Positions 1 to 11,154 of a DNA stretch of 64,000 bases are shown here, piece by piece. The first letter of the stretch is position 1, and every line of letters starts with the position of its first letter. The stretch covers positions 10,224,869 to 10,288,868 of the forward strand of contig NC_088711.1 of the NCBI RefSeq assembly GCF_963576615.1. The letters run 5' to 3'. Origin of the DNA: Watersipora subatra (lineage: Eukaryota > Bryozoa > Gymnolaemata > Cheilostomatida > Watersiporidae). Under the pieces are notes generated by a model, which worked only from the letters and a program-made list of their open reading frames with translations, ran no database searches and was not told the origin of the DNA. The translations under genes were made by a program, and so were the position numbers.

Positions 1-16
1 ACATTCTGATTTATAG

Positions 17-201
17 CTCAAGATAAGGAGGAAACGCAGTGCTTGCTCAAGACGGGTAGGAGTAAGAGCAGAGGCTATGTGAGTTTCCATAGATGTGGGG
101 AGCATCTACGAAACGCCACAAACGACAGCATTATAGATGTAACTCAGACACCTGATGTTACTTTCATACCTAACAGTCCGGTGGGTGGTAATATTCAGTA
201 A
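17..201 (+). CDS. Terminal coding exon of an unrecognised gene entering from the left edge
   Basis: An open frame of 61 codons follows an AG acceptor at 15-16 (TTTATAG) and ends at TAA 199-201. The first two bases (CT) complete a codon split by the upstream intron, so the rest of the gene lies outside the window. The translated tail is polar, with a basic stretch (KTGRSKSRG), two N-x-T/S sequons and an end reading SPVGGNIQ. It has no hydrophobic segment. I do not recognise it; it could be the cytoplasmic or secreted C-terminus of almost any protein. Support is the intact frame, the codon mix, which is richer in G+C than the flanking DNA, and the acceptor at the frame edge. A chance open frame of this length in AT-rich DNA is possible but not likely. 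Confidence 0.45.
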
Positions 202-292
202 CTCAGTTTTAAAATTAGAACCCTGTTGCATGATGCTTTCGTGTCACTTTAGTGTAAGTGCTCAGTGTCTGAATTGGAGAGAGTTGTGCAGC

Positions 293-556
293 GATGCTCC
301 CAAATCTTTGATTCCAGATTTGTAAAGCATATCAAATCGCTGGCATGTGTTTTGCTCCAAATCAAATCACTTAGAAGGGTGACTGCTCAGCTTTCAAATA
401 AAATGAAATTAAAACCATCATCCACTATGTAATTGATGGTTTTAATTTGATTTAATTTACAAGCTGGTTAATCCATTTTTATGGTGCTTTGATGCCAATC
501 TCATGATTGGTGATTTGATGTGATTTGCAAATCTCTAATCAGGATTTGGGAGCATC
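293..556. repeat. Palindromic MITE-like element (long inverted repeat)
   Basis: The two halves are inverted copies around a 13-bp loop at 421-433. The innermost 15 bp of each arm (406-420 and 434-448) pair perfectly, and the outer ends match as GATGCTCCCAAATC against GATTTGGGAGCATC. The middle of the arms is diverged and gapped. No target-site duplication is clear. The structure fits a non-autonomous foldback or MITE copy. An AATAAA inside the left arm could serve the upstream terminal exon, but that is a guess. Confidence 0.75.
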
Positions 557-1088
557 TCTGGAGTTGTTATCAACTCTTTGAGAAATTGATAACAAGGTGC
601 CACAACACCATCCGATTCATAGACTGAGTACTTGGACTAATGTCGCTGTTGTCTTCTACAAGTCAACTCTATGGGCTAAGTCGGTTGAGCAATGTAGGAT
701 CGGAGAAGATATATGAAGCCAAGAAATAATTGTGAAATAAAACTACTGTAAAAACAGTAATAAAGTCAGGAACTAGCAAAAGCGGATTTGCCTGGATCTT
801 TGAGATCGCCAAATTAACTTCCAGCTAATCACAATGTCCAATGTAACTTTCCAATCTACTTCATTAAATTAACAAATAATATTCCTGTCAAAGTAAAAAA
901 TCCTCGCAAATAATGCCACTTGAATACTGCATTCACAGTACTTTACAAGTTCAAGGAGATGTAAATACACATGCTATGATTGTTTTTATTTTAGATCAAG
1001 GATTTCCAAGAGGAGTTTGCAGGGAGTAAGAAATGATAGAGCAAAAATGCTTCCTGAGGCTTTCTAATACATGCAATATCTAGATAGG

Positions 1089-1218
1089 CATAGAACAAGT
1101 TTGTTCCCTATAGCTGTGGGTGAACTGGCAATGAAGGGAGGGCACGCCAGAGGGCATGTGGCATGCCCTCCACCTCATTGCCAATTCATCTGCAGCCATA
1201 GAGAACAAACTTGTTCTA
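1089..1218. repeat. Hairpin MITE-like element
   Basis: Two arms of about 55 bp form a near-perfect hairpin. The outer ends are GAACAAGTTTGTTC and GAACAAACTTGTTC. The inner GGAGGGCA (about 1137-1144) pairs with TGCCCTCC (about 1163-1170), leaving a loop of under 20 nt. The ten bases TCTAGATAGG lie on both sides (1079-1088 and 1215-1224), and a TA dinucleotide also abuts both ends, so the target duplication could be TA (mariner-like) or the longer direct repeat. There is no coding capacity. Confidence 0.75.
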
Positions 1219-1224
1219 GATAGG

Positions 1225-3887
1225 AATACTTTTATATGCAAAAACTCGAACTGTTTCAGCTTGTACTGTGCTCAATTTTGAGTGAATATATTGATCAAAT
1301 TAAAACATACCTGCATACATAAAACATTCAAGATTTTCAACACTGATTTTTTTTAAATAACCCAGACTTATATTCACTTATTTTCACATATCTACATGTA
1401 GTATATGTAGCCCTTTTCTACTGTGTTATTCTGTTCTCATTTAAGCTTGTTAAAGGCCTTTTATGGCTTTGGCGCTGATGTGGTAGTAATTAAGTTATTT
1501 GCAACATTTTTTTTATATCAAATAAAGTAAAATTATTAAACTTTCCAATTTATCATGATAGATTCGTTCGATAACTGAAACAACCTACTTCCCATCATTG
1601 TTCCAGTGGTCCATCACCAGACATTTTGTCATTGAGCATCGACTTTTCAAACAATGTATGCTGTACAACGTCAGCAATGCCATTAGACATACATCATGCT
1701 AAAGGTTTTGTGTGTGCTGCCCTCTGATTTTCCATAATTGGCTACATTGTGCTTGTGGAGGTAACGGGAAAGCTGCTAACAATGATGCACAACAATTGCC
1801 ACATGCATTATTTATATTGGAGCAAGAAAATTCATCATCATGCCAACAGTAAGAAAATATTTTTTGCCCAACAAATCAAGAAAATTTTTTTGGTCACACA
1901 ATGCTGTACATAAATAATAAATATATAAGCAAATTGACAAATGAATACCTACAGAGTGCGGTAGTGTTCAAAATCTAAATAAAGTTAGTTGCTGGAGAAG
2001 TCGGTGTTTGCAGTAAAGATACGATAGATTAATGTCTTCTGTTGCCTTTTCACAATCTTTGTCTTACGATACGCTAACATAAATAGTTACACTAAAATGA
2101 AATAGAATCTTCTTTAGCTCTCAGAATGGTAGCAAAGTAGCCAATTGTTTCAATGTGCATTTTATTTGGTTAGAACATAATCACAAATATTCAATAACTT
2201 ATGTAATACCGCGTTACATACATGTAAGTGCAATCATATTACAACGTATGTAAGATATTTCTCAGACACACTGTATAAACGAATACAGAATAATTAATGA
2301 TGTATTTTTGAGAAGATTTTTTTCCGTTTCGTGAGCATGTTACTATTTCGTCTTAACACGACAAAACTACGATAAACAACTATGTGAATACGTTATGCTA
2401 GTTTGATGAAAGATCTCATATTTTTGATTAAAGATTTGCCTAAAACGATGTTTATGCTTTATTTTGTTACAAAAATTAAAAAGATTACAGACTCAGTTTC
2501 TAACCGACTAAACATTGGCACTTGCTTAAAACCTCGTCGCTTAGTGCCGACAAAACATTTGCATTTCCAAATTAAGCTCCACCTCTACAAAACGACCCAG
2601 AAACTGACCAGGTTTGAGCCACTGCAATTATACCTGACCATTAATATCACGAATGCTTGTGAATGGCCACTGACTGATCATAACGGTGACAATATTGGAT
2701 ACTATATTTATTTGACAACAAAATGAATTCAACAGATAAGTAAAATAACCACTATAGTTCATAATATTTGTAAATTTACAAGGTGCTTTATTCAGCATAT
2801 TTGTTTGTTCGGGTGCCTTGTTCGGGTTAATCCCAACAGAGCTCCATCATTAAACCCCGCCCATATGAGCGCCATCGGCTATCCTTGGGGGCTGTATATC
2901 ATTGCTCTCATGCACAAATATAGTTGTTGCAAGCAAGATGACTGGTGAATGAGTATGGCTCTTTATTACGCAAGCTAAAACTGCACAGAGATGAGTTAAT
3001 GTTCAAACAATCCACAAATGTCCATATATAGTTTCGTAGCTTGTAGACTGTATCTCGTGCTCTTTGTTCTTCTGTCTCACTAGTGTATCTTCCCTCGTTA
3101 CTTATTCTTACCCATCCTGTTATACACTGGCTTTCATATCCTTATATACAGTGGTATGTGATAGTCCATTAGCTTTCCATGAAAGCTTGCATTGCATATT
3201 ACTACACTAATCCCAGGATAGCTTGATGCATATGGCTATTAGAAATAGCTGAGTTTAGCAAATCCACAACAATAGTCATCAAACCCTCGTGTAGTGTTAG
3301 TTAATTTTCTGGCGCAATCCTCAGCAGATGCCAGCCATCGCGAAACACAAACTGAGTTTATGTTGGAATACAATCATGGCCCGTTTGAATCAACATATTT
3401 GCTATCTGTGCTTCCTTGAACATTGCTGTGTATATTTTCGCAACATTTGGAAAGTCTTCTAAACCGATCTAAGATTATTAAAAAAAATCATTACGCTTGC
3501 AAAATTGATCTCCTTTAGCGCTATCAGTCATTATTAATTACAACTTTTCAATAAGCAAATATGAATGGCCATGAATATAGTCTGGAATGTGCTGCTCATT
3601 TTCCGAATTATTAAACACATTAGCACAATGCGGCTATAGCCGCATGGGATGACCATCGGAACTTTTGTTTACTTCTTATACCATTTAATGTATTATCTAC
3701 CTTTTAGAATGATCGTAAGCGTTCTTCCTCTCCGGGATACACCGTAGCGCTATTAGTCGTCAGTGACGCTTGGCTTCCTTGTCTACAGTTTTATCTACAA
3801 GAACCTAGTCACGTTATCATCACGTGACTTGTTACGTTTCATGCTCTCGATGCTCGACGGTGCTCGTGGACTAGCCGGATGGTCAAC
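1225..3887. other. Gene-free stretch
   Basis: AT-rich DNA. Short open frames, including one of 107 codons at 2403-2726, have no family resemblance, no splice context and no codon signal. I see no repeat structure of note. Confidence 0.5.
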
Positions 3888-3907
3888 GCTACACGTCTCT
3901 CACCGCG

Positions 3908-4295
3908 ACGCACTGCACCTGATGATCCAGCTGCATTGAAAGGGAGTTGTTCTCTTCCGTCTATGCGGCTTGACTGCGATGATATGTCGGTCGCTCCATT
4001 GGTAATCATAATGGATTTCGCGAAAAAAATTTATGTAGAAAAAAGAAAGATAAAAACGTTAAACCAAAGACCAGTCTTTGCAATAAACTTTAGTAATACT
4101 CTTAAATTCTACTTAAGTTTACTGCAGAGACTGGTCTCTGGTTAAACGTTCTAATCCTAATTTTTTTACATAAATCTTTGTGCGAAATCCTTTATGATTA
4201 CCAATGGAGCGACCGACATAACATCGCAGCCGAGCCGCATAGACGCAAGAGAACAACTCCTTTTCAGTGCAAGCTGATGAATCAGGTACAGTGCG
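3908..4295. repeat. Long palindrome, arms about 180 bp
   Basis: The left arm (about 3908-4089) and right arm (about 4117-4295) are inverted copies with roughly four in five bases matching, separated by an AT-rich loop of about 27 bp. Landmark pairs are GTCGGTCGCTCCATTGGTAA on the left with its complement near 4197-4216, and GACCAGTCT with AGACTGGTC. The arms are less AT-rich than the flanks. Similarly sized open frames run on both strands, as expected of a palindrome, and I do not call them genes. Just right of the palindrome, the minus strand from 4385 opens with an ATG followed by a basic, mitochondrial-presequence-like peptide and a CAG|GTTAAT donor-like site. I regard that as unproven. 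Confidence 0.8.
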
Positions 4296-4529
4296 ATCTG
4301 CCCGCGATCTGACCGTCAGATTAACCTGAAGGGAGCTAAGGGATGCCTTTGCAACACGTCGAGTCTGACAGAGCCAGGTAGCCATTTTATTTGCCCAATG
4401 TGCGAAGAACAGAGATGGATCTTTAATGTGCTCACAATGTCAGTGTGGTACACGGGGCCTCCAAGTTATGGTCTAGATCTGAAAGAACCAGCAATTTAGG
4501 GTTGAAAGCTTACTGAGAGCTTTTTGTCA

Positions 4530-4609
4530 GATCGGCATTAAGCAGGACTCAAACTACCAGCCTGATGGTTGATAGTCAGAGGCACTACCACTAGGCCACC
4601 TTGACACCT
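4530..4609 (-). mobile_element. tRNA-derived SINE head
   Basis: On the minus strand the sequence reads like a decayed tRNA. An A-box-like GGTGGCCTAGTGGTAGTGCC lies near 4581-4600, and a B-box-like GGTAGTTTGAGTCC near 4544-4557, at tRNA-like spacing. The arms do not fold into a sound cloverleaf, so this is a SINE promoter or tRNA pseudogene, not a working tRNA. Confidence 0.6.
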
Positions 4610-4612
4610 GGT

Positions 4613-5844
4613 TATACCAAGGAATAAATTGGGCAAATACTTGAGACAAGCGCCAGTCTTTCATGGCTTTACATTAAACACTGCAGCTTGTATTATTGGT
4701 AAAACCATACCAGAAGAAAATTCCGTGAAGAAAAATGCATGCCAATACGTGAAAAAAATGGTTAAACTCATATAGCCAACAAAACTATTGCAATGAGTAT
4801 AGATCTCTAGAAGGCACTGCTGCCGTTACAGCATGAATTACACAGAAATAAACACAGTTAACATAAATAGCACAGCACACAGAAATTAACAAACACCTTC
4901 TTTTCTAAGTTAGAATGGTAAATCTTTTTGTAAATTAAAAGCAAATTTTTTGTACAAAAGCTTTTTTATTGCCCATGCAATGTTGGGCAAATACACAATT
5001 AATAAAATTGTAAAACAATAATATTTACGCCAAAAAGTTGAAATAGCCAAAAAAATTACACCCTTACTCGAACAGTTGTACTTGGTCTTTGCTCTGTTCT
5101 ATAATATGGCTGTGAATCTCGACAGTCAAACATGAGTCATGCCAGTATGTACATAGATAGAGAGACTCAGCAGTTAAGATAGTGAGGGAGAGAAGACTCA
5201 GCTGATGATGGAGGAAGAGTCTTCAAATGCAGGACAAAGAGGTTCGGCAGGCGCAAGGGGAAAAGAGCTCAGCAAATGGTGGGAGAAGAAGCTTTACAGG
5301 CAGGGAGAGAGAAAGGCTCTATAGGCAGAGGAAGAGCCTCAGCAGGTAGAAGAGAAAAATGGAGGTTCAGCAGGCCCTTGGGAAAGAGGCTAAGTCATTG
5401 AAGCTGTTCTCTTTTATAGATGTCTCTGTTAGCCTGTGAGAAGGTGTTTAGGTGCTCAAGTTCTGTTCTTTGCAGGGAGTTAGCAATTGAGTAGACTGGT
5501 CTTAAATATGTCATAGGAGTGTAATGATTAGAAATGGTGATGAATTCCAATTGTTTTGGCCTTGATGCTTGTCTGATGCCTTGATTGATGATGAAAATTT
5601 ATGTCTTTTTCCTCTTGGGTTACTTTCACTGAAGGTTTCTAGTTCGCTGGTAGATGGATATATGATGGTTGTTTTGTCTGCTGGTTTTCTGATGTACTAG
5701 GTGTTTTTTGTTTGTTGTAATAATGTGTATATCTCCTGTGGTTTAGACAATTCTCCATTATGTTATGCTAATACTTCCATATCATATAATTTAGAAGTAG
5801 TAGTGGTGGGTGTAGTTGAGAGAAGAAAGCAATGGCAGCCAGCG
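4613..5844. other. Gene-free stretch with a purine-rich degenerate repeat
   Basis: No gene is seen. Between about 5160 and 5400 the plus strand is strongly purine-biased, with loosely repeated units of the form CTCAGCAG plus GAGGAAGAG-type runs, a decayed minisatellite or simple tract. Near 4972 the motif GCCCATGCAATGTTGGGCA resembles motifs near 42.60 and 46.81 kb. Confidence 0.5.
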
Positions 5845-6022
5845 CAGGACTGCCAACCCAAGAGTGAAGCAATGCTTGAGATTTGGTTTTGGGGCAGTTG
5901 ATGTATCAATGATAGTATATATAAAATTGTGGATATTGGGGCAAAAATCTCACACATTTTCATTTTTTCCTTAGTGTGATTGCGTGAGTCTCACACCCAA
6001 TGCATGAGAGTTGGCAGGCCTG
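5845..6022. mobile_element. hAT-like MITE with 8-bp target-site duplication
   Basis: The ends are inverted copies: CAGGACTGCCAAC at the left, and GTTGGCAGGCCTG, its near complement, at the right. The flanking octamers are AGCCAGCG (5837-5844) and AGCCAGTG (6023-6030), 7 of 8 identical. An 8-bp duplication with CAGG...CCTG ends is the hAT pattern. The 178-bp body has no coding capacity, so it is non-autonomous. Confidence 0.75.
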
Positions 6023-6030
6023 AGCCAGTG

Positions 6031-7240
6031 GTGGTAGCGGTGAGTGTGTAGTAATTAGTACTATTAGTAGTAACAGTAGTAATGTCATAATACTGAAGTG
6101 GCAGCCATACCAGTACCACTAAAACCTCTTATAAAATAGTGAATAGATGGCAAATGAAAATAACGGATTTTTGCAATGACATTTAATTACATTCTGCAAT
6201 AAGTAGGACATGTATTGAAGCATTCTGAATCCGGAAACAAACTAAAACAACCGAAAAATGACGACATCATACTTCCAACAAAAGGATTAAGTGGGTTCAG
6301 ATCGGCCCACTTACACGCGTATCTACCGATCTACCTATACGACCATTGAACTTAAAACCACTGGAATGGCAATCACGTGACTTTTACGTTGATAGTGATA
6401 TGTAACGTATGCGCCATATTGAAGAGCTAATCGTATGCTAGTTCTGTTTGTAAACAAACGGTGAAAAATGACAGAAATGTACATAATGAATAGTTATTTT
6501 CCAGCTGGGTGTTAATGAAAACTCCTCCTACACAACGTTCAGAGTGCCCTGATAGAAGAAAACCTACTTATAACACATGGAGTGGGATATATCAAACGAT
6601 AAGAAGATGTAAAATAGATTTTCGTGGACCATGTTATTCATACAAACTGTTGTATTACAAATGCATAAACCCAGCAAATGATATATTCAGGCAAATAACA
6701 ACTGTTCCATTATATTAAAATTTATATTACATATGCATAAATGCATATGGAAAAACAGCACATGAAGTATTTCGATAAAAACAACACATAGGTATGCTGC
6801 CAAAACAGAAACTGTTTTCAAGATTTAAGTGATAATAGCTTATGAATGTATGATACAGTGTATGTATAATACAGTATCTGTAAAAGATGGAATGAACTAC
6901 TGCAACAACTAAACAGAAATTAAAAACAGTTGTAATAGAGGATAATCACAATAATGCAAACAAGGAAATGCAGGATTTAGTGGAATCAGATGATTAAACT
7001 TATCCATACACGTTACAGAAACTGTGTAAAAGGAGGTTTGGATAGCATTGGATATCGAGCCAAGGTGCATCAGAGTTTCTTAGAACTAAATCAGATTAGG
7101 AATAACAGCACAACAACAGCTGCAGATGAATATTACAGTGATTACATTGTTACTGGCCTTTAAAAAGTACTACTTTAGTATTGTATGTCACAAAGATGCA
7201 CCTTGCAGTTTGAGCGTAGGATTATAGCATAATGATGCTG
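6031..7240. other. Unassigned stretch with two coding-like open segments
   Basis: Two plus-strand segments look somewhat protein-like but match nothing I know. About 6509-6718 includes peptides YNTWSGIYQTIRRC and DFRGPCYSYK. 7000-7163 includes CVKGGLDSIGYRAKVHQ and ends at TAA 7161-7163. Neither has convincing splice sites. They may be remnants of transposon genes, since a transposase relic lies next door on the other strand. Confidence 0.25.
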
Positions 7241-7244
7241 TCGG

Positions 7245-8500
7245 AGATCATAAAACAACTGAATAAGGTTTTTCATCAATGCAGTGGTTGGACATGTCAT
7301 CTGCCGTATCCGTAAGGTGTTTCCCAAGGCATAACACATCACTAGATCTTACACTACTGATAAAATACACCACACAAAGAAGTGGATCTGGCTTTGTATT
7401 AATACGAAAGTATTGATCTGCAACTAGCCGGATCCTGATGACACCGTCTGATGGACGCACCAATCCTCCATTGTTTTGTGGCTCGAGTAAAGTATAGAGA
7501 TGTCGGTACTGGATACTTGACTTAGTGGTAACCAGCGACTGACGGCCAATGTCACGACAGCACTTTAGTTAGCTTTTGCACAATGTAGCAAGCTATATAG
7601 ACTATACTGTTACCTATAACAGAAATTTGACACCTGAAATCATTGAGTTCCACAAACTGATCAACTTCTGGAAAAGCCTGTATGATGAGAATCTCGTTTT
7701 GAGCAGTAACATTACCTGTCTTACCAGCATCTGATTTTGCACCTTATTTGCTGATAAGTTTGCGAAAGGTAGCCTTAAACTGAGTAACAGTAGGATTATT
7801 ATTCCAACCACCTAAACAAAAGCATCAATTATAACAATTACATAAAATCAACAAAAATGAATGTCTTATTCACATAAACATAGTACCCTTAATATACAAC
7901 AATACAACTAATAAAATAAGCGAAAATAAAACAGCTCAAAATGCTACCATATCGCTATGTAAAATGAAAATGTGGCAATTTTCACTGGAAGTCATTCACA
8001 CACATCTTAGGCATAAAGCTTAAAGGTTGACTTGCAACAAAATTGACATTACAGTTATTTGGTATCAAAAGATTCACCATGTCTTACTCTGTTGTGTTGT
8101 AGATGCCAAATATGTGGAAATGTGATTACAAGCTCTTAAAAGCTCAAAAACGAAAAGCCACCGTAGACTGGAATCTGTTTATTTATCTGATGTAGTCATT
8201 ACAGTTTGGTTAAACTACTTTAAGTTGAACAACCTTGCAGCACTGTGCTTGACAATATGGTTTTAAATTCAATCATTGAAAAGCATCATTCAACATTGAA
8301 AAATATTACCCTTAAATGACTTCAGTTGAACGTTTTAACCTGTTGTCAAAACATGGATCATTAAAATGTTCGCTGTAGATAAGTGCTCAAGGATCAGGCT
8401 TATTCACTCTTCTGCGGTTGCGATACCATTGTAAATAGCGAGAGTTCTCAGTTGCTTTGTTTGGAAATCTAAAAATTAAAATGAAACTGTAGTAGTTAGT
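7245..8500 (-). pseudogene. Relic of a P-element/THAP9-like DNA transposase
   Basis: Three collinear pieces on the minus strand resemble the THAP9/P-transposase family. First, 8500 down to about 8305 reads like the second half of a THAP zinc finger (RFPNKATE, QWYRNRRR, then SEHFNDPCF, matching the family's W and S-x-HF landmarks); an in-frame TGA lies between the two motifs. Second, 7815 down to about 7740 gives GGWNNNPTVTQFKATFRKL, like the conserved 'GG..NNPTV.QF+..F++LL' block. Third, 7480 down to about 7400 gives NGGLVRPSDGVIRI, like the later 'GGL..PSD.V' block. The catalytic middle is missing and a dispersed repeat sits near 8.02-8.17 kb. In intact members the enzyme cuts and pastes P-type transposons in the nucleus. 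This copy is dead. A decayed domesticated THAP gene is the alternative. Confidence 0.6.
8023..8165. repeat. Dispersed repeat family, copy 1
   Basis: It starts with TTAAAGGTTGACTTGCAA and contains ATTACAGTTATTTGGTATCA and TGTGATTACAAGCT. The same string order recurs at about 26706-26850 in the same orientation. Ends are not defined and there is no coding capacity. Confidence 0.7.
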
Positions 8501-8681
8501 TAGCAACGGTAATAATAACAATAGTATTATTACTCTTATCTCCTTACTGCTAGCTATATCCAGGTACAACAATAAATAATATTATAGGCACTACAAACAT
8601 TTTTTTCAAATATAAATATTTAGAAATAACGTAATGGTTTGTAGTTTCAAAATATTAATATAAAAAAAGGTAACTGGACTT

Positions 8682-11154
8682 TTGGGCGACAGTCACTAGG
8701 GCGACAGACACTTAGGCGACACTCTCGGTTAGAAAGGCAACAACTTCAGACGGAAAGGCGACACGGCAGACAAACCGGCGACAATTCTAGACTGAAAGGC
8801 GATAAATTGGTTTGCTGTTTGGTTGAAGGCAAGGTAATGTGTACGTACTGACAAACTATGAGATGCTGTCGTCGTGTGCAATGCTTACATATATTTTTGA
8901 AACGTAGCATTGACAGTGTTATTGTTTTTTCTACAGACTATTTTATAAATCGAAATAGCAACATGTATTTTTAAACGCCATTGATGGGATTTTTTGATTA
9001 TGCTAGCCCAGAAAATTAACAAAATATTAAGGTTTTTTTCTAAAAATGCATCTAGCTTATTCAATTAAAACACCAAAACTTTGTATCAGCATGTTTGTTC
9101 AAAACTGTTCGAAAAGTCACGTTCTCGGCTGAATTGTCGACAATCTTGTCTCTGATTGTTGAAACTTTAGAGTTATCTTGTTTCTGATTATTAAAACTTT
9201 AGAGTTATTTTGTCTCTGATTGTTGAAAATTTAGATTTATCTTACCTCGAGAAAAAATATTTATGGTTTCGATCGTCGAAATTCACAGTAGCTGGGAGAA
9301 GAGTTTGCTCTTTGTGTGAGATGAAAAGACAATTCCCTATTATTTTGATTTTTCATTTACTTGTGGAAATAATGATTTCCTTATCCTTGTTTCTTTACAA
9401 TTATGATAATAATTCAATGTCATTATAATGCAGACTCAATAGGCTAAATTGCGGTTCACACTGATCTATGTTTGTTAAGATTTTATCTGAGTATGAAGAA
9501 TGAAGGCTTTTTCTGACATAGGTGTCTAAGATATATCCATATTTTACTAACTTCTTCAGCTTTTGTTGCAAGAAGACTAAACAGCATCACAGAAAGCTTA
9601 TGGACAAATGATCCATTCCAAAGCATAGAAATCAACCGGTCCTGACGCCATGTTACCTTTAGAGTCACTTGAGATATTTGACCAAATTACCGTTGTCACA
9701 GATCCCGATGGCACACACAACCTGTAGTTTGAGACAATGAGAAGTGATCAACACCTCAAAGACCTTTGTGATATATACTTAGTTGCAGGTTAATGCTGCC
9801 ATGTGCCACATCATATACTATATTTTGCATTTTAACACGCACTATGCATCTTTTTTATACACAACTATTTTAACAAAGGACAGACTTCAAAAAATATGGG
9901 AAGATATTACATAGACAGCCATCGGCTTGAACTTTGATGACAACTTTATTAAATAGTGGTGTAGGGAATTTCCTACAATTATTTTTGTGTATGATTGGAA
10001 GTGCAAGTGCATTCGAGTACCTGCGAGTCACTGTGTATAATTATACTCCTGTAATTCAAATTATATTTTCATTTAAATTTTAGAACTAGTTGAAAGTAAT
10101 ATTCAGGAGCCAATTTATAACCGTGAACCTGATCTTGTCATTCTAGATAGGAAAGAGAAGTTCTATTGCTAGATGGGTTTATTTACATAGTATCAATCAG
10201 TATAAAGTCATTGTAAAAAAATTAATGCTGCAAACTATTGATATACGTATTTTTTAAAGTTGTATATGATAAAAATCAGCTTTACTATTTGTATAAATAT
10301 ACCAAAAAGCAAATTTATTAAAATGTATCAAGCTAAACTCATATGTATGTATTTATTTTCATACTGCCATCAGAACAAGAATATACATTAATTTGAGAGC
10401 TACTACTGAGGTTCCTAATACATGATACATGAGCCAAAGATAGTATAATGACTCATCAACAGCGGTGTGCTAGTGATTCAAGAATGCATCGCTTCAAAGG
10501 AGTTAAAAAAGTTGGTACCTCTATGATGTCATAAATTAGGCGGAAACGAATCTCAGACTCTTGCCACACTGATAAGCAACTACCCAGTTTTTTTCCAAGC
10601 ATTCAAAGAAGGAAGTGAGAAAAAATATTGACTAGCTAAATGACTTCTGAGCGTGTGGAGTTGACAGACTCTAGAGCTAAATTTGTGGAAAAGGATGAAC
10701 AGAAGAATAGTTGGGCGATTAAAGACAAATTAATCTCAGCCGTTTTTTTAATAATAACCATCTCAATTAAATAAATATTTGGTACATTCATTAATACAAT
10801 ATGAAATTCTACTGTGTGTAAAAGAATAATGTAATCAGATTAATGAGGATATAATCAGGTAATAGATGCCAAGGAAATCAGGTGGAGCAATGCGTAAAAA
10901 ATATACTAATGCAAGATTTTTGATCTGGGCATCAATAAAGTTGGTGTCTTGTTAGTGTTCACTACTAATTCACATCAACATAACAGGCCATAACAGGACT
11001 TAATATTTTGAATTAATTCTGCCCTCAGAATTGTCTCCTCAATGTCCAGTATTATCGCCTTTTTGTCCGCTGTGTCGCTCTTCCGTCTAGAGTTGTCGCC
11101 TTTCGAACCGAAAGTGTCGCCTAAGTGTTTGTCGCCCTATAGACTGTCGCCCAA
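8682..11154. mobile_element. DNA element with long modular terminal inverted repeats (foldback-like)
   Basis: Terminal inverted repeats of about 124 bp lie at 8682-8805 and about 11031-11154. Each is built of spaced modules of the form GGCGACA: TTGGGCGACAGTC, TAGGGCGACA, TTAGGCGACA, AAAGGCGACA and so on. The match is clear over the outer 100 bp and fades inward. The 2.2-kb interior is AT-rich with no recognisable gene; it holds a threefold 32-bp tandem repeat at 9145-9240. No target duplication is obvious. The structure resembles foldback elements, whose long inverted repeats are internally repetitive. The copy must have depended on a transposase supplied elsewhere. The superfamily is not assignable by eye. 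Confidence 0.75.
9145..9240. repeat. Three tandem 32-bp units
   Basis: Three units of the form CTTGTCTCTGATTGTTGAAA plus CTTTAGAGTTAT, with a few differences between copies, lie inside the element at 8682-11154. Confidence 0.8.

Noticed and set aside
2403-2726. 107-codon plus-strand open frame
   Set aside because: Composition is AT-driven, with no motif or splice context.
3879-4385. Two 88-codon open frames, one per strand
   Set aside because: They sit in the palindrome and mirror its symmetry; no domain, no splice support.
8682-11154. Link between the P-like transposase relic and the GGCGACA element
   Set aside because: They are adjacent but the relic lies outside the TIRs, and nothing shared in sequence connects them.
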